A stretch of DNA of 64,000 nucleotides, taken from NCBI RefSeq assembly GCF_000283155.1, contig NW_004454166.1:17461352-17525351 (forward strand), written 5' to 3'. Origin of the DNA: Ceratotherium simum simum (Eukaryota; Chordata; Mammalia; Perissodactyla; Rhinocerotidae). The translations under genes and the position numbers were made by a program. This document shows, in pieces, positions 10,597 through 22,652 of the stretch (position 1 is the first letter of the stretch; each line of letters opens with the position of its first letter). The notes beneath the pieces were generated by a model that did no database searches, was not told where the DNA came from, and worked only from the letters and a program-made list of their open reading frames with translations.

Positions 10597-10992
10597 TGTA
10601 TGAGTTTGCTAGAAGTCTCGTAAGAGAGTACCACAGACTGGGTGGCTTAAACAACAGAAATTTATTTCCTCACAGTTCTGGAGGCTGGAAGTCTGAGATC
10701 AAGGTGTTGGCGGGGTTGTTTCTTCTGAGGCCCCTCTCCTTGGCTTGTAGATGGCCACGTTCTCCCTCTGTCTTCACACGGTCTTCCCTCTGTGTGCTCG
10801 TGTGTGTGGCCGAATTTCCTCTTCTTATACGGACACAAGTCACATTGGATTGCGGCTCATCCTAAAGATCTCATTTTAACTTAGTTACCTCTTTAAAGAC
10901 CTCATCTCCAAATATGGTTACATTCTGAGGTACTGGGAGCTAGGACTTCAACAGATGAATTTTTGGGGGGCACAATTCAGCCCGTAATAACA
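10597..10992 (+). mobile_element. MLT1-type solo LTR, younger subfamily
   Basis: It runs from TGTATGAGTTTGCTAGAAGT to CAGCCCGTAATAACA, with the hallmark ACAGACTGGGTGGCTTAAAC and CAGTTCTGGAGGCTGGAAGT. Similar LTRs occur at 18038, 19702 and, reversed, at 12799. Confidence 0.8.
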
Positions 10993-11924
10993 TATTCTCA
11001 ACTCGTGTTAGATACTTCTTCCTCTACCTCCAATTGGTGACAATCTTTATGTCCCAATCCCAGACATGATTTCTCAGCCTCTCCTATGGTAACTATTCCA
11101 CGAGAACTAGTTTGTCTCATCAATAACCTTCCAGAAGGACATACATTCACGCCTTGCTCTGTAGATAACAGTAACAGCAACAATGGTCCCAATACCATCC
11201 CGACACCACCAACATATGCCTAACGAATCAGTCGAATAACCTTTCTTTAATTTAATTCGATGGCAGTAATTTTCTGGAACACGCCATTACAGGGAAGCAG
11301 TATGATCTCCAGGGCTTTCTGATGCCTAATTAAAAGGCACTGTAGCAAGGAGGAGATTGCAGTTACATCTCAGAATCACATTGTTCTGATTTTGGACTTG
11401 GAGGAAATGAGAATTTTTTTACGGAACTGTGAGAAGCTTGGGCAAGGTGGCCCAGGGAGACTGTGGGGGCCTCTGCTCGTCACATGGAAAAAGCTTTGTG
11501 CCGTTGTTTTTGCTTGTCAGAATCAGCCAAGGTCATTCCGCAGGCTGGGAATCCTCTTTTTCCTACAGTTGATGGGCCAGGAAAGCCTGACCATGGGCTG
11601 AGATGTTCATTGGCTGAGGAATTTCAGGGAAAGCTGATCCAATTTCAATATTAACTGGCTCAGTAGCATCTTCTTAGTGTGCATTGATTATGTGCTGCAG
11701 ATGGTGGACATAATAATAAAAATAACTGACATTTATAAATATCTCTAAATCATGAGTTCTTAACTTGGGGCTCATGCCTCAGTGCATCTATGAAGTCCCT
11801 GGAATTGTGCACATATTTTTTGCATGTATGTATATCAATGTTTTATTTTTCTAAATTCTGTGGTCCATGAGCCAAAATGATTACAACCTCCATCTTCTAA
11901 ATAATGTTTACTTTTATTTATTGA

Positions 11925-12210
11925 GCACTGACTATGTATCAGGCACATTGTGTTCCTTTCTTCATTGAACATTCATATCAATTCTCCTAGATCTCTGTAT
12001 CATCCTGATTTAACAGATAAGGAAACTGAGGCTGGGAGGCTAAGCCTTTATTTCAGAGGCAAAGCCTGGATTTCATCCATCCATATAAAAAACATTTATT
12101 GAATGCACACTGAGTGCCATGCATTGTTCTAAGACCTGGGGATGCAGTGGAAAATAAAACAGAAAAAGTCTTTGTTCTCACGGAGCTTTTGTTCTAGGGA
12201 GGTTTGAATA
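11925..12210 (-). repeat. MIR and L2 fragments
   Basis: 11925-12065 is reverse MIR (AACAGATAAGGAAACTGAGG). 12070-12210 is L2-3'-like (AACATTTATTGAATGCACAC, TGCATTGTTCTAAGACCTGG). Confidence 0.6.
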
Positions 12211-12278
12211 ATCTATTGAGATTACAACCACTAGATTGAAACATGTTGTTATACTGCTTCACTTACATTACTATGATA

Positions 12279-12790
12279 TGTAACAGTTATCAATTGCCAC
12301 AATAACGCTGCATAACAAACAACCACAAAATTTCAGTGGCATACAATAACAGACACTTATTTGAGGGTCAGCTGAGTGGTTCTGCTGATCTGAGCCCACT
12401 TGGCTGATCTTGGCTAGGCTCCCACATGCATCTGTGGTCAGCTGGTGGATTGGCTGGAGATTGGCTGTCTATGCTGCCCTCAGCTGTGATGCCTCTTCTC
12501 TGCTCCATGTGGTTGCTCATCGTCCAGTAGGCTAACTTGACCTGGCTCTTATGGTGGAAGCAGCAATCCAAGAGAGAGAGCAGAACCACTCTTGAGCCTA
12601 AGCTCAGAACGGAAACTCCATCACTTCCAGCACATTCTGTGGGGAAAGCAAGTCACAAGCCCTGTCCAGATTCAAGGGGAGAGGGGAGTGGACTCTATCT
12701 CTTGATGGGAGGAATTGCAAAGTCACATTGCAAGGAGCATGGACACGGGGAGGGGAACAATTGGGACTATATATGCAATCCGTCTACACA
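12279..12790 (+). mobile_element. MLT1-type LTR, older subfamily
   Basis: TGTAACAGTTATCAATTGCC through CCGTCTACACA, with GGTCAGCTGAGTGGTTCTGC and CAATCCAAGAGAGAGAGCAG. It abuts the reversed MLT1-type LTR at 12799. Confidence 0.65.
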
Positions 12791-12798
12791 GAACATGC

Positions 12799-13252
12799 TG
12801 TAGTGGGTTGAATAGTGTCACCCCCAAATTCATGTCCACCTAGAACTTCAGAATATGACCTTATTTGCAAGAAGGGTCTTTGCAGATGTAATGAAGTTGA
12901 GGATCCCGAGGTGAGATCACCTTGGATTTAAGGTGGGCCCTAGATCCAAGGGCTGTCGTACTTATAAGAAAGAGAAGTGAGAGATCTGACACATGGAAGA
13001 AGGTCATGTGAAGACAGAGATTGGAGTTAAACTGCCAGAAGTCCAGGAACGTCACAGATTGCCAGCAGCCACCAGAAACTAGGAGAGAGGCTGGGAATGG
13101 ATCCTCCCTCAGAGCATCCAGAAGGAACCAACCCTGCCAATGCCTCGGTTTTGGACTTCCGGCCTCCAAACTGTGAGACAATACATTTCTGTTGTTTTAA
13201 GCCACTCAGTTTGTGGTGATCTGTTACAGCATTTGTAAGAAACTAATATACA
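12799..13252 (-). mobile_element. MLT1-type LTR, reverse orientation
   Basis: Reverse copy: begins TGTAGTGGGTTGAATAGTGT, contains TCTTTGCAGATGTAATGAAG and TGTTGTTTTAAGCCACTCAG, ends AAACTAATATACA. Read on the minus strand it starts like the other MLT1-type elements here. Confidence 0.8.
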
Positions 13253-13254
13253 TC

Positions 13255-13545
13255 GTTAATAAGTTGCCGTGTTTCAGGTGTTATATTGTTTTACTCTCCC
13301 CATTTTAGAGATGGGAAAACTGAAGTTAAAAGAGGCATGATGACTCTCTCAGGGTCCTAAGCCAAGACAGATGGTGGAGGGACTCAAGTTCAAGCATCCT
13401 GTGTAGGCAGCGCTTCTCATACTGAGATGCGCACAGGAACCTCCCGGGCACCTGCTAAAATGCAGACCTCAGTTGTAGATCTGAGAACTATCTGAATCCC
13501 CACAGAGGATGCCAGTGCTGTGGTCCATGGACCCTCATCTGAGCA
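13255..13545. repeat. MIR fragment and MER5-like hAT MITE
   Basis: 13255-13390 is reverse MIR (CCCATTTTAGAGATGGGAAA). 13410-13545 looks like a MER5-type hAT-Charlie MITE (CAGCGCTTCTCATACTGAGA, CTAAAATGCAGACCTC, TGTGGTCCATGGACC). Confidence 0.5.
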
Positions 13546-13600
13546 GCAAAGGAGCAGTGGCTGATCTGTGCCTAACACCAAAGACCCAGATTCAGGATTC

Positions 13601-13938
13601 TTTTTTTTAATTAATTAATTAATTAATTTATTTATTTATTTTTTTGTGAGGAAGATCAGCCCTGAGCTAACATCCATGCTAATCCTCCTCTTCTTGCTGA
13701 GGAAGCCCGGCTCTGAGCTAACATCCGTTGCCTATCCTCCTCCTTTTTTTTTTTTTCTTCCCCCAAAGCCCCAGTAGACAGTTGTATGTCATAGTTGCAC
13801 ATCCTTCTAGTTGCTGTATGTGGGATGCGGCCTCAGCATGGCCAGAGAAGCGGGGCGTCGGTGCGCGCCCGGGATCCGAATCCGGGCCGCCAGTAGCGGA
13901 GCGCATGCACTTAACTGCTAAGCCACGGGGCCGGCCCC
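13601..13938 (-). mobile_element. ERE SINE, long subtype, with target-site duplication
   Basis: A tRNA-derived perissodactyl SINE in reverse. The T-rich tail (with TTAA repeats) is at the left; the head GGGGCCGGCCCCGTGGCTTAG reads from the right on the minus strand. Duplications AGATTCAGGATTC at 13588-13600 and 13939-13951 flank it. It has the extra internal segment found in the long subtype (CAGCAACTAGAAGGATGTGC on its own strand). It interrupts a MIR whose remainder follows to about 14120. Confidence 0.93.
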
Positions 13939-13954
13939 AGATTCAGGATTCTGA

Positions 13955-14360
13955 TCCTGAGTCCTGGCTCCACTATTGCGTCATCGCGTGATCTCAGAGC
14001 AAGTGACCTATCGCTTCACTTTCCATGTGTGAGTAAACTGAGGATGATAATTCCCACCCACCTCAGATTAAATGAGGTGAGGGAAGGATGAGCTGGATGA
14101 GCAGTGTGATGCCCGTGGAAGGTTTTCAGGGACAACTTCCCTTTCTCTGGGCCTCATATTCACAGATGCGGTATGGCCCCACGATTAAGAGCAAAACACA
14201 ACCCTTAGATTCAGACTGACCTTGGATTAAATCCCAACTCCGCCAACTTCTGAAAGCCTCAGCTTCCACATCTGTAAAATGGACCTATCTTCCATGTGTG
14301 CTCGTTTGGAGGACTCAGTGAGATAGGGCATGTAATGTGCTAAGCACAGTAGCCCTCCTT
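13955..14360 (+). repeat. two MIR SINEs
   Basis: 13955-14120 continues a MIR (AGTAAACTGAGGATGATAAT) split by the ERE. 14165-14360 is a second forward MIR (ACCTTGGATTAAATCCCAAC, ATCTGTAAAATGGACC). Confidence 0.7.
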
Positions 14361-14905
14361 GCATGGTTATTCCTCAAAAAAATGCCATATAAATATAATA
14401 TTGATTGATTTAGTTACTGATAAATTTATTGTTATTATTGCTAAAACAAAATGAGATCATGAACTTGGAAGCACTCCATAAACTGTCAAGACAGCAAACG
14501 AATGTGAAGATATGGTGCCAGAGAAAGTGAAGAGAATTCATATTTGCCCTTTTGACTCTTCCTCTCGGAAAGCTGCTCAGGAAAGTCACCCAGGGCCCAG
14601 CACTGAGCTGATAGGCCAGGTCCTAGAACGGGGGGCTCGGGCCCTCCTGTTCCCCTGACCCCTGCTCTAGAAGGGGAGTTAGACAATCACAATACACTGA
14701 AGTGGGTGCTCGGATAGAGGGAGCTGAGTGCAGCCCAGAGGGGGCGCCTACCCCAAGGCAGGTTGGAACAGGAAAGGCTTGCTGGAGGAGTCAGCGCCTG
14801 AGCTGAGTCTTAAAGGAGATGGAGAGGGCACTCTGCAATTGAAGCCTAACTTTGTCATGCATCTTAAAGAATGAGTGGGATTCTGCCACATCAAGAAGGT
14901 GGAGA
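14361..14905. other. intergenic, sparse old repeats
   Basis: Low-copy sequence with an L2-like reverse stretch near 14700-14880 (GGAACAGGAAAGGCTTGCTG). No gene seen. Confidence 0.5.
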
Positions 14906-15126
14906 GGGCTGGCCCCGTGGCTTAGTGATTAAGTGTGCACACTCCACTGCTGGCGGCCCGGGGTTCGGATCCCGGGTGAGCACCAAGGCACCACTTCTCC
15001 AGCCATGCTGAGGCCGCGTCCCACATACAGCAACTAGAAGGATGTGCAGCTATGACCTACAGCTATCTACTGGGGCTTTGGGGGAAAAAAATAAATTAAT
15101 TAATTAAATTAAAAAAAAAAAAAAAC
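14906..15126 (+). mobile_element. ERE SINE, long subtype, with target-site duplication
   Basis: The head GGGCTGGCCCCGTGGCTTAG follows GAAGGTGGAGA (14895-14905). After the A-rich tail the same 11-mer recurs at 15127-15137. It carries the long-subtype segment but lacks the usual AGGAGGATTGG 3' end, stopping after the GGGGCTTTGGGGG tract. Confidence 0.92.
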
Positions 15127-15497
15127 GAAGGTGGAGAAATGCAAACCTGACCAAGCTTGTCGTTTCTTTTGCAGAAACCCCATTCAACCAATAAACTTGA
15201 GAAAAGATATTCAACCTCACTCTCGACCAGGGAATTGCAGATGAAAACAAGAACAGGACACCATTTCACACCTTTCAGATTGGCAAAAATCAAGGTATCT
15301 GACGTTACCAAGGATTAGCAAGCTTGTAGTGCAAGAGGAACCCACCCACAGGGCTAGTGGGAGTGTAAATTGGCACGACCATTGAGAAAACTACTTGGCA
15401 ATATCTAGTAGACTCGAAGACATGCCAAATCTATAACCCAGCAGCTGTATAGCTTGATGGGGTCCCTGGAGGAGCCATCACACATTTATACCAAAAG

Positions 15498-15850
15498 TGT
15501 GTCAGTTTCTGCTGCGTAACAAACCACCCCAAAATGCTTGTTGTTTAAACAACAATTGTTTATTTATCTCACACTTCTGTGGGTCAGCTGGGCAGTTCCT
15601 CTGGTCTGGCCCAGCTTGACTGATCTCTGCTGGGCTCTTTCATGTAGGAACGGTCTGTTGGAGGGTCAGCTGGTGGCTGGATGATCTAGCACGGCTTCAT
15701 TCACATATCTCTTGGTTCATTGGCTGTTGGCTGGGGTGAAAGGAGCCACTGGGACACATGTCTCTTGTCCTCCAGCTCCATGCCTTGGTTAACACCCTTG
15801 CTTGGTATTGGGGATGTCCCCAATAAATGGGAGCTGTCATCACTCTTGCC
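15498..15850 (+). mobile_element. MLT1-type LTR, older subfamily
   Basis: TGTGTCAGTTTCTGCTGCGT, then TCTGTGGGTCAGCTGGGCAG and TTGGCTGTTGGCTGGGG. The right edge is vague. Confidence 0.6.
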
Positions 15851-15914
15851 CGCAAGATGAACTGATAACATGGGTTAGGAAAAGGCAGCCTTAGAGGCTT
15901 TATCCTTTTTTTTT

Positions 15915-16525
15915 TTTAATAGTAGCTTTATTGAAGTATTATTCATGTACTGTACAATTTACCCACTTAAAGTTGACAGTTCAATAGTTTTAAATATATT
16001 CACAGAATTGTGAAATTATTACCACAATCAATTTTAGAACATATCCAATTTCCCCCCAAAGAAACTCCATGATCTTTAGCCACTAACCCCAAATCCACCA
16101 AACTCTTGAGCCCTACGCAACCACCAATCTACCTTCTGTCTCTAGAGATATGCTTTTTCTGGACATTTCATATAAATGGATCATACAATATTTGGCCTTT
16201 TGTGGCTGGCTTATTTACTTAGCCTATGTTTTCAATGTTCTTCCATGTTATAGCACATATATTCCTTTTTTATGACTGAATAATATTCCGTTGTATGGAT
16301 CTACTATACTTTACCTATCCATGCATCAGTTGCTGTACATCTGGGTTCTTTCCACCTTTGGGCTCTTATGAATAATGCTGCTGGGAACATTCATGTACAG
16401 GTGTTTGTGTGGACATACGTTTTCATTTCTCTTAGGAGTAGAACTTCAGGGTCATGTGGTAACCCTGTGTTTAGCCTTTTGAAGAACTGCTAGATTGTTT
16501 TCCAAAGTGGCTACACCATACACTA
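15915..16525 (-). repeat. L1M fragment (3' end, reverse)
   Basis: Reverse of an old L1 3' region: AGTAGCTTTATTGAAGTATT, TGACTGAATAATATTCCGTT and ATAATGCTGCTGGGAACATT. All frames are closed. Confidence 0.75.
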
Positions 16526-16999
16526 TAAAACTTAGAGTTTTATAGCCCTCAAGAGTCAGTCAGCCTTTGGGGGCCTTCTAAGCTAACATCTGTTCGTGTA
16601 ACTTCTAGTTCCTTCTCTGCTATTCTTGTTTGGTTTCTTTCCTGGCTTTTTCCAAACCAGGCTTCAGATGTGATGTGGCTTCAGGCTCAGTTAAGGGAAC
16701 AGCGTTTGAGAGGCTCTGACTGTGCCTCCTGCTGGCCTCTGAGGCCCCAACAGGATTTATGGCCTCACCACACACCTTCATGGGGCGCCTGGAGAATCTT
16801 TCTGTTCCCCGTTCCATTTCATTCCTGTTCCCTCTGCTGTAGAGGCTTCCATATCCCCCTCCATCAGCAGCCGCTGGGGAAGGACCTGGAGATCATCCCA
16901 CCAAACCCCCACTTCTTGCTGGGGACTGAGGCAGGGTGGGGGTGGTGGGGCGGTTGTGGTGACCCAGATCAGAAAATAAGGTGATGGCAGAACTGAAAC

Positions 17000-18030
17000 A
17001 GAAACCCAAGTTTTTTTTCTCTTTCTTTCTTATTGTAGAAGTAATGCATGCTTCTTGTATAAAAATTAGAAAACAGATATAATTCAGAAACAATAAAAAT
17101 ACAATTTTTAAAAAGATTTCTCATAACTTTATTACCTAAAAAGAACTAATGTTAACATTTTGGTTTGTAACTTTTATTTAATATTTTAATTATTCATTCA
17201 TTTATTCATTAAATATTTATAGAGTTTCTACCAACTGCTGTGCACTTTACTACACCCTGAAGACATTTTTCTTTGCACGTGTATATGTGTAAATGCACAC
17301 ATCTTTCCCTATAAAAAACAGGATCTTCCCATATATGTGCTTGATCTTTTGAGTTTCTCAATCATTCATTCCAATAATATGTTGTAAATCCCGAGGCCGG
17401 CCCTGTGGCGCAAGCGGTTAAGTGCGAGTGCTCCGCTGTGGCGGCCCGGGGTTGGCTAGTTCGGATCCCGGGCACGCACTGACGCACCGCTTGTCAGGCC
17501 GTGCTGTGGCGGTGTCCAGTATAAAGTGGAGGACGATGGGCACGGATATTAGCCCAGGGCCAACCTTCCTCAGCAAAAAGAGGAGGATTGGCAGATGTTA
17601 GCTCAGGGCCGATCTTCCTCACACACACACACACAAATGTCATAAATCCCTTTCTATGGCAATACATATAAATGTACGTTATCATTCTTAATGACTGCAT
17701 AGACTATGCCATGATTTATGTAAGTGATTCCCTCTTGTTATGCACTTAGATTATTTTTAACCTTCCCCTGTTATCATATAGCTACAATAGTCTCTTTATC
17801 TTCTTAGTCCTTCAGATAAATTTGAAGAAATGTAAATGCTAAGTTAAAAGGCATATTCTTTTTTAAGGCCGAATTCGTACGTTTTGCCAATTCACCCTTC
17901 AAAAAGACTCTACAAGTGTAGCCTCCCATCAGCAGGGTCTAAGAGGGCCTATCACCCACCCCTCACAAACATTCTGCTAAGCTCTAGAGAATTTGTTCTT
18001 TTTATTCTTTTCCAATGTGAAAGGTAAAAA
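17000..18030 (-). repeat. L1M fragment interrupted by an ERE
   Basis: Decayed reverse L1 3' sequence on both sides of the ERE at 17394: AGAAGTAATGCATGCTTCTT on the left, GAATTCGTACGTTTTGCCAA and AAAAAGACTCTACAAG on the right. Confidence 0.55.
17394..17635 (+). mobile_element. ERE SINE
   Basis: Head GGCCGGCCCTGTGGCGCAAG, body GTTCGGATCCCGGGCACGC, end GATCTTCCTC followed by a CA-rich tail. A weak duplication (GTTGTAAATCCC against GTCATAAATCCC) flanks it. The tRNA-like head is well preserved, which suggests a younger copy. Confidence 0.9.
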
Positions 18031-18037
18031 ATGGTTT

Positions 18038-18743
18038 TGTTAGTTTCCTAGGGCTGTTCTTACAAAGTACCACAAACTGTGTGGCTGAAAATAACAGAAA
18101 TTTATTGTCTCGCAGTTCTGGAGGCTACCGTCCAAAATCAAGGTGTTGGGAGGATGTTACTCCCTCTGAAAGCTGTAGGGAACCTCCTCCTCTTGCTAGC
18201 TTCTGGTAATTTGCTGGCAATCTTTGGTGCCTCTTGGCTTGCACTACATAACTCCAATCTGCCTTCATCATCACGTGCTTTCTCCCTGTGCTTCTTTTTT
18301 TTTTTTTGTGAGCAAGATCAGCCCTGAGCTAACATCCGTGCCAATCCTCCTCTTTTTGCTGAGGAAGACTGGCCCTGAGCTAACATCCGTGCCCATCTTC
18401 CTCTACTTTATATGGGACGCCGCCACAGCATGGCCTGACAAGCGGTGTGTCTGTGCGCGCCCGGGATCCGAAACCGGTCCGCCAGCAGCAGAGCGCGCCC
18501 ACTTAACCGCTACGCCATGCGGCCGGCCCATCTCCCTGTGCTTCTGTCTTCACAGGGTCATCTTATTATGAGGACACCAGTCATATGGGATTAGTGACCC
18601 ATCCTACTCCAGTATGACCTCATCTTAACTAACTGCATCTGCAATGACCTTATTTTCAAATAATATCACATTCTCAAATACTGGAGGTTAGGATTTCAAC
18701 GTACCTTTTTTAGGGGGAGGGAGGAACCACTCAACCCATAACA
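18038..18743 (+). mobile_element. MLT1-type LTR interrupted by an ERE
   Basis: Left part TGTTAGTTTCCTAGGGCTGT to TCTCCCTGTGCTTCT; right part CTTCACAGGGTCATC to CCCATAACA. The ERE at 18296 sits between. Confidence 0.8.
18296..18530 (-). mobile_element. ERE SINE with 15-bp target-site duplication
   Basis: Reverse ERE. TCTCCCTGTGCTTCT occurs exactly at 18281-18295 and 18531-18545. Its duplication is internal to the MLT1-type LTR, so the ERE is the younger insertion. Confidence 0.96.
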
Positions 18744-19701
18744 ATGGTATCACATACTTTAATTGGTGTTTTTGAATTACTGGTAAAATTGAGCATTTTT
18801 CCATATGTATCTTAGGCCAATTTTCTACAGGGGAGTTTATCTTTTCCTTGTTCATAAAACTCTTTATATAATAAAAATATTCATACTTAAACTCCAGGCT
18901 TTCTTTTTCTCTTTTACTCAATTTCGAACACAGCAAGATCTGTCCAGACTTTGGTGGAATTGTAAAGCTGCCAGAGTATGTAGCTTGCTCTGGGGGCAGC
19001 TCTCTGCCCACTGACCTGTGAGAGGGTCCTCTCCTAAGAGCCCAGCTGGAGGACAACGTGACTTGGGCAGCTTCTGTATTAGTCAGGAGAGGCTAGATGG
19101 TGCCACATAAAAAAACACGACCCCAGAAATCTTGGTGGGTCACAGCACAAAGGTATGTTTCTTGTTCAGACCAGGTGTCCACTGCAGGTTGGCCAAGACT
19201 GCCCACATCCTTACTCCAAGATCCAGGCTACCAGAGGAGCTCCTGTCTGGGACATCAGGGTTGGGAAAACAGAAACCACTCTGTTATTTTCACGGAGAAA
19301 ATTTAATCCAGGGAATTGTCTTAATGAGTGCTAGAGGACTGAGAAGCGAAAGGGAACAGTGGGGTAATGCAGAGAGAGTCCTGCAGGGAGCAAAGACCCA
19401 TCCCTGCCCAGGTCTGGGGGAGCAAAGGGCAGGGGCTGGGGTGGTCAGAGCCTAGCGGCTGAAGGCGGGGCCACGCAGAGCTGGTGCCCAGACCTCTGGG
19501 GAAGGATGCTGCTGTGGGCACCACAGCGGGTACACGAGACCGGCTCTAGGAGGCTAGAACACCTGGAAACTGGAAGCAGCTGTCAGCGCAGGACCAAGGG
19601 CCGTTGCTATGGCAGCACAGACAGGATCAGCAGGCACACAGGAGCCAGCAGACCCTTCTCCCCTCCTCCAGCCTTGCAGCCTCCCACAGTGCCCACTGAG
19701 G
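18744..19701. other. intergenic, no gene seen
   Basis: Low-copy sequence with LTR- or MER-like stretches that I cannot assign (GTATTAGTCAGGAGAGGCTA at 19077 and AATTTAATCCAGGGAATTG near 19300). Confidence 0.4.
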
Positions 19702-20021
19702 TGTCTTAGTTTGGACTGTATAACAGAAAACCACAGACTGGGTGGCTTAAACCACAGAAATTTACTTCTCATGGTTCTGGAGGCTGGAAGTCTGAGATCA
19801 AGGTGCAGTATCGTCAGTTCTTGCTGAGGGCTGCCTTCTTGCTGTGTTCTCACATGGCAGAGAGAGCGAGATCACATCTGTCTTCCCCTTTTTATAAGGA
19901 GGGCCCCCCTCATGATCTAATATAACCCTAATGACCTCCCAAAGGCCCCCCTCCAAATAGCATCACATTAGGGTTTCAACATACGAACCTCGGGGAGGGC
20001 ACAAACATTCAATTCATAGCA
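19702..20021 (+). mobile_element. MLT1-type LTR, younger subfamily
   Basis: TGTCTTAGTTTGGACTGTAT, ACAGACTGGGTGGCTTAAAC, ending TTCAATTCATAGCA. Confidence 0.8.
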
Positions 20022-22225
20022 AATGGCAAAACCAAAGGGAACCACTAGCAAAGGAGCCCCAGCATTACAGAGCAGATTAGAGAAGGCTGGGTTTGGGGTC
20101 AGTAACCAGCACAGCCAGCCTTATGATGGGGCGAAAAAGGAGCACACCCTGCTCTGACAGCCTCTTCCAGAAGTGACACCACCACAGCCCCCTAGCCAGA
20201 GCCAGTCCTGGGACTAAGCTGTAATGTCCCTGGGGCAGGAGAGTAATATTCTTGCGCATGAAGGGCCATCCAATATTGTGGGCAATAAATACGAAACAGT
20301 CCACCATGACTTCAATTCACCTCCCCTTTCTAGCAGGCTTCACCTGCGGTTGGGTCTTCCTCCTATGCTCAGCACGTGGTTCTAGCACAGTCTAAAGCCT
20401 TGTTACCCAACGTGTGGTCCAGCCGCACCCATATCCCCTGGAAGCTCCTTAGAAATGCAGAATCTCAGCCCCACCCCAGACCTGCTGAATCAGAACCCGC
20501 ATTTTAACAAGGTCCCCAAGTTTGAGAAGTTCTTCTCTATGGTCTCTCTTACCTGGCGGTCTCTCTTACCTGGGCGGAAAGGAGAGTGTACCTTGAGTTT
20601 AAGCCTGCGTAGGTTTCACCCAATCTACCTGCACCAGCAGCCTTGGATTGGTGTCAGTTCCTTGCAGAGTCTGGCCTTAATTTGAGTCCATCTTGGTTCC
20701 CCACGTCGGTGGGAACTTTATTTTTCTCTTTTTTTTCTGCCTAGTCATAAAGATTTAGTAAGAAGTTGGAGGGACCACATTGGGAGTTGCTAGCCAGCCA
20801 GTTGCTATTTCTTTCAATTTCTTGACTCCCAGTCCATGGCAGATGAGGAAGAGGAGGAGGGCCGGTGAGCAGCGCCAGGGCTAAGGGAGCCGAGTGAGGC
20901 GCCCAGGGTGCAAAACGTGCGGAGGTTCGTGCACGAGCCTGAGTGAGTGTCCCCTTAAATTCTCCGTCCCAGTGCCTGGCCCTAGTCCCAGCCCTCTGGG
21001 CAAGGATGTGATTTCAGACCAAATCCCCCAGGGGGCAGCTTCAGCCTGATCCTGCGGGGGACCCTGGAGTGTAACTTGCACCTCACAGTTTTCCTGATCC
21101 CCAGGGGTCTGGGGCCTTTGGACTCCTGCACGCCTCAGTCTCTGGTTAAATGTATCCTGGGGATGGGGTGGATGTAAATTCCCAAGGATGATCCTAAAAA
21201 GAGCCAAGATGTTGGATGTTGACTGTTGGAAGGGAAGGCATAGCTAAGGAGGAGTGTAGAGCACAGAAACAGTAAGAAGGGATCTGGGCAGAGCATTAAT
21301 GATGTGCCTCACCAATGTTTGTTGAGTGAATGAAGGAAGGATGGAAGAAAATTATGAGTGAATTACCAACTGAACAAATAAATGACTGCACTAAAAGTTG
21401 AGAATGCTCATAAAAATCCTGTCCTTCAACCAACTCTGTCCAAGCTCCTACCCCACTCAGCCTGTGGACTATGTGGAGCTAATGGTTATTTAACACTGGG
21501 TGGCAAGCATGGTGATGGATGTGCTTATAGCAAAGTCCATTTCTTCCTCACCAGGAAATTTCCCGTCACTGATGGATACACAGAATGCCCACTGATACAA
21601 TCCAAACGCTAGTGGACATTACAGCCAAAAAGAGAGCAGTGCAGGGTGTCCTTCCTTTCCATGGGAGCATCCTCCGAGAGAGAGGAAGGGAACGAGGAAT
21701 GTAGCCACTGGCTTATTAGCGCCCTGACTGGTGGGCTCTTGCCCTCCCAGTCCCTCCCTCCTGCCCATTAGCTAGCGCTCCTGCAAGCAGCCCAGCATAT
21801 TGTATCACTGTTTAAATCCCGTCATATCTCCCTGCTCTCTCTCATTCCATAATATTTATTCATTTGATGGCTCAGAATAATTGCCTCCGTCCCCAGCTTC
21901 TGAGACTGGCAGTGCAGAGCGGCAGGTCATTCCCATCCTTGCCTGGCTCTCCTGCTGCCAGGGGAGAAGTGGTGTACCATCAGTCGTGGGGACAACATGA
22001 GACACTCAAGCACTCCGCCCAGCACAGCCCCTTTCACCCCAGAACCATTTTCCTGTCTACACCCTGTTCCATCAGTGGCATCATCATTGTCCTAGTGACC
22101 CAGGCTTAGGACTCAGGGTCATCTAGTAATTCATTCAAACACTTACCGAGCACCTACTTTGGGCCAACCTTTATGCTAAGCCCTGATGCTGACCTTTAGC
22201 TGTATGGTAGATGGCTGATACGTGA
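20022..22225. other. intergenic, mostly low-copy
   Basis: A MER5-like MITE is at about 20400-20535 (GTGTGGTCCAGCCGC, CTTAGAAATGCAGAATCTC, AACAAGGTCCCCAAGTTTGA). The stretch 21640-21860 is unique-looking. L2-like 3' sequence starts near 22130. The short open frames show no recognisable protein. Confidence 0.5.
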
Positions 22226-22652
22226 GTGCCTGTGCAGTGCCTGGCATAGAAAAAACTCTAAATAAATGCTTGTTAGATGGACCAATGGATGGATGGAAGA
22301 ATGGTTGGATGGGTAGATGGATGGATAGACGAGTGGATGGATGGATGGATGGATGGGTGGATGGATGGATGGGTGGGTGGGTGGATGGATGGGGGTGGAT
22401 GGATGGATGGGTGGATGGATGGAGGGGTGGATGGATGGNNNNNNNNNNNNNNNNNNNNNNNNNNNNNNNNNNNNNNNNNNNNNNNNNNNNNNNNNNNNNN
22501 NNNNNNNNNNNNNNNNNNNNNNNNNNNNNNNNNNNNNNGGATGGGTGGGTGGATGGAGGGGTGGGTGGATGGGTGGGTGGGTGGATGGATGGATGGATGG
22601 ATGGATGGGGGTGGATGGATGGATGGGTGGACGGATGGATGGGTGGGATGGT
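22226..22652. repeat. GGAT/GGGT satellite array containing an assembly gap
   Basis: A 4-bp-based array (GGAT with GGGT variants, some organised in longer units) follows an L2 3' tail (AAATAAATGCTTGTTAGATG). Positions 22439-22538 are exactly 100 N, a conventional placeholder for a gap of unknown size, so the true array length is not known. The repetitive open frames across it are artefacts. Confidence 0.95.
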
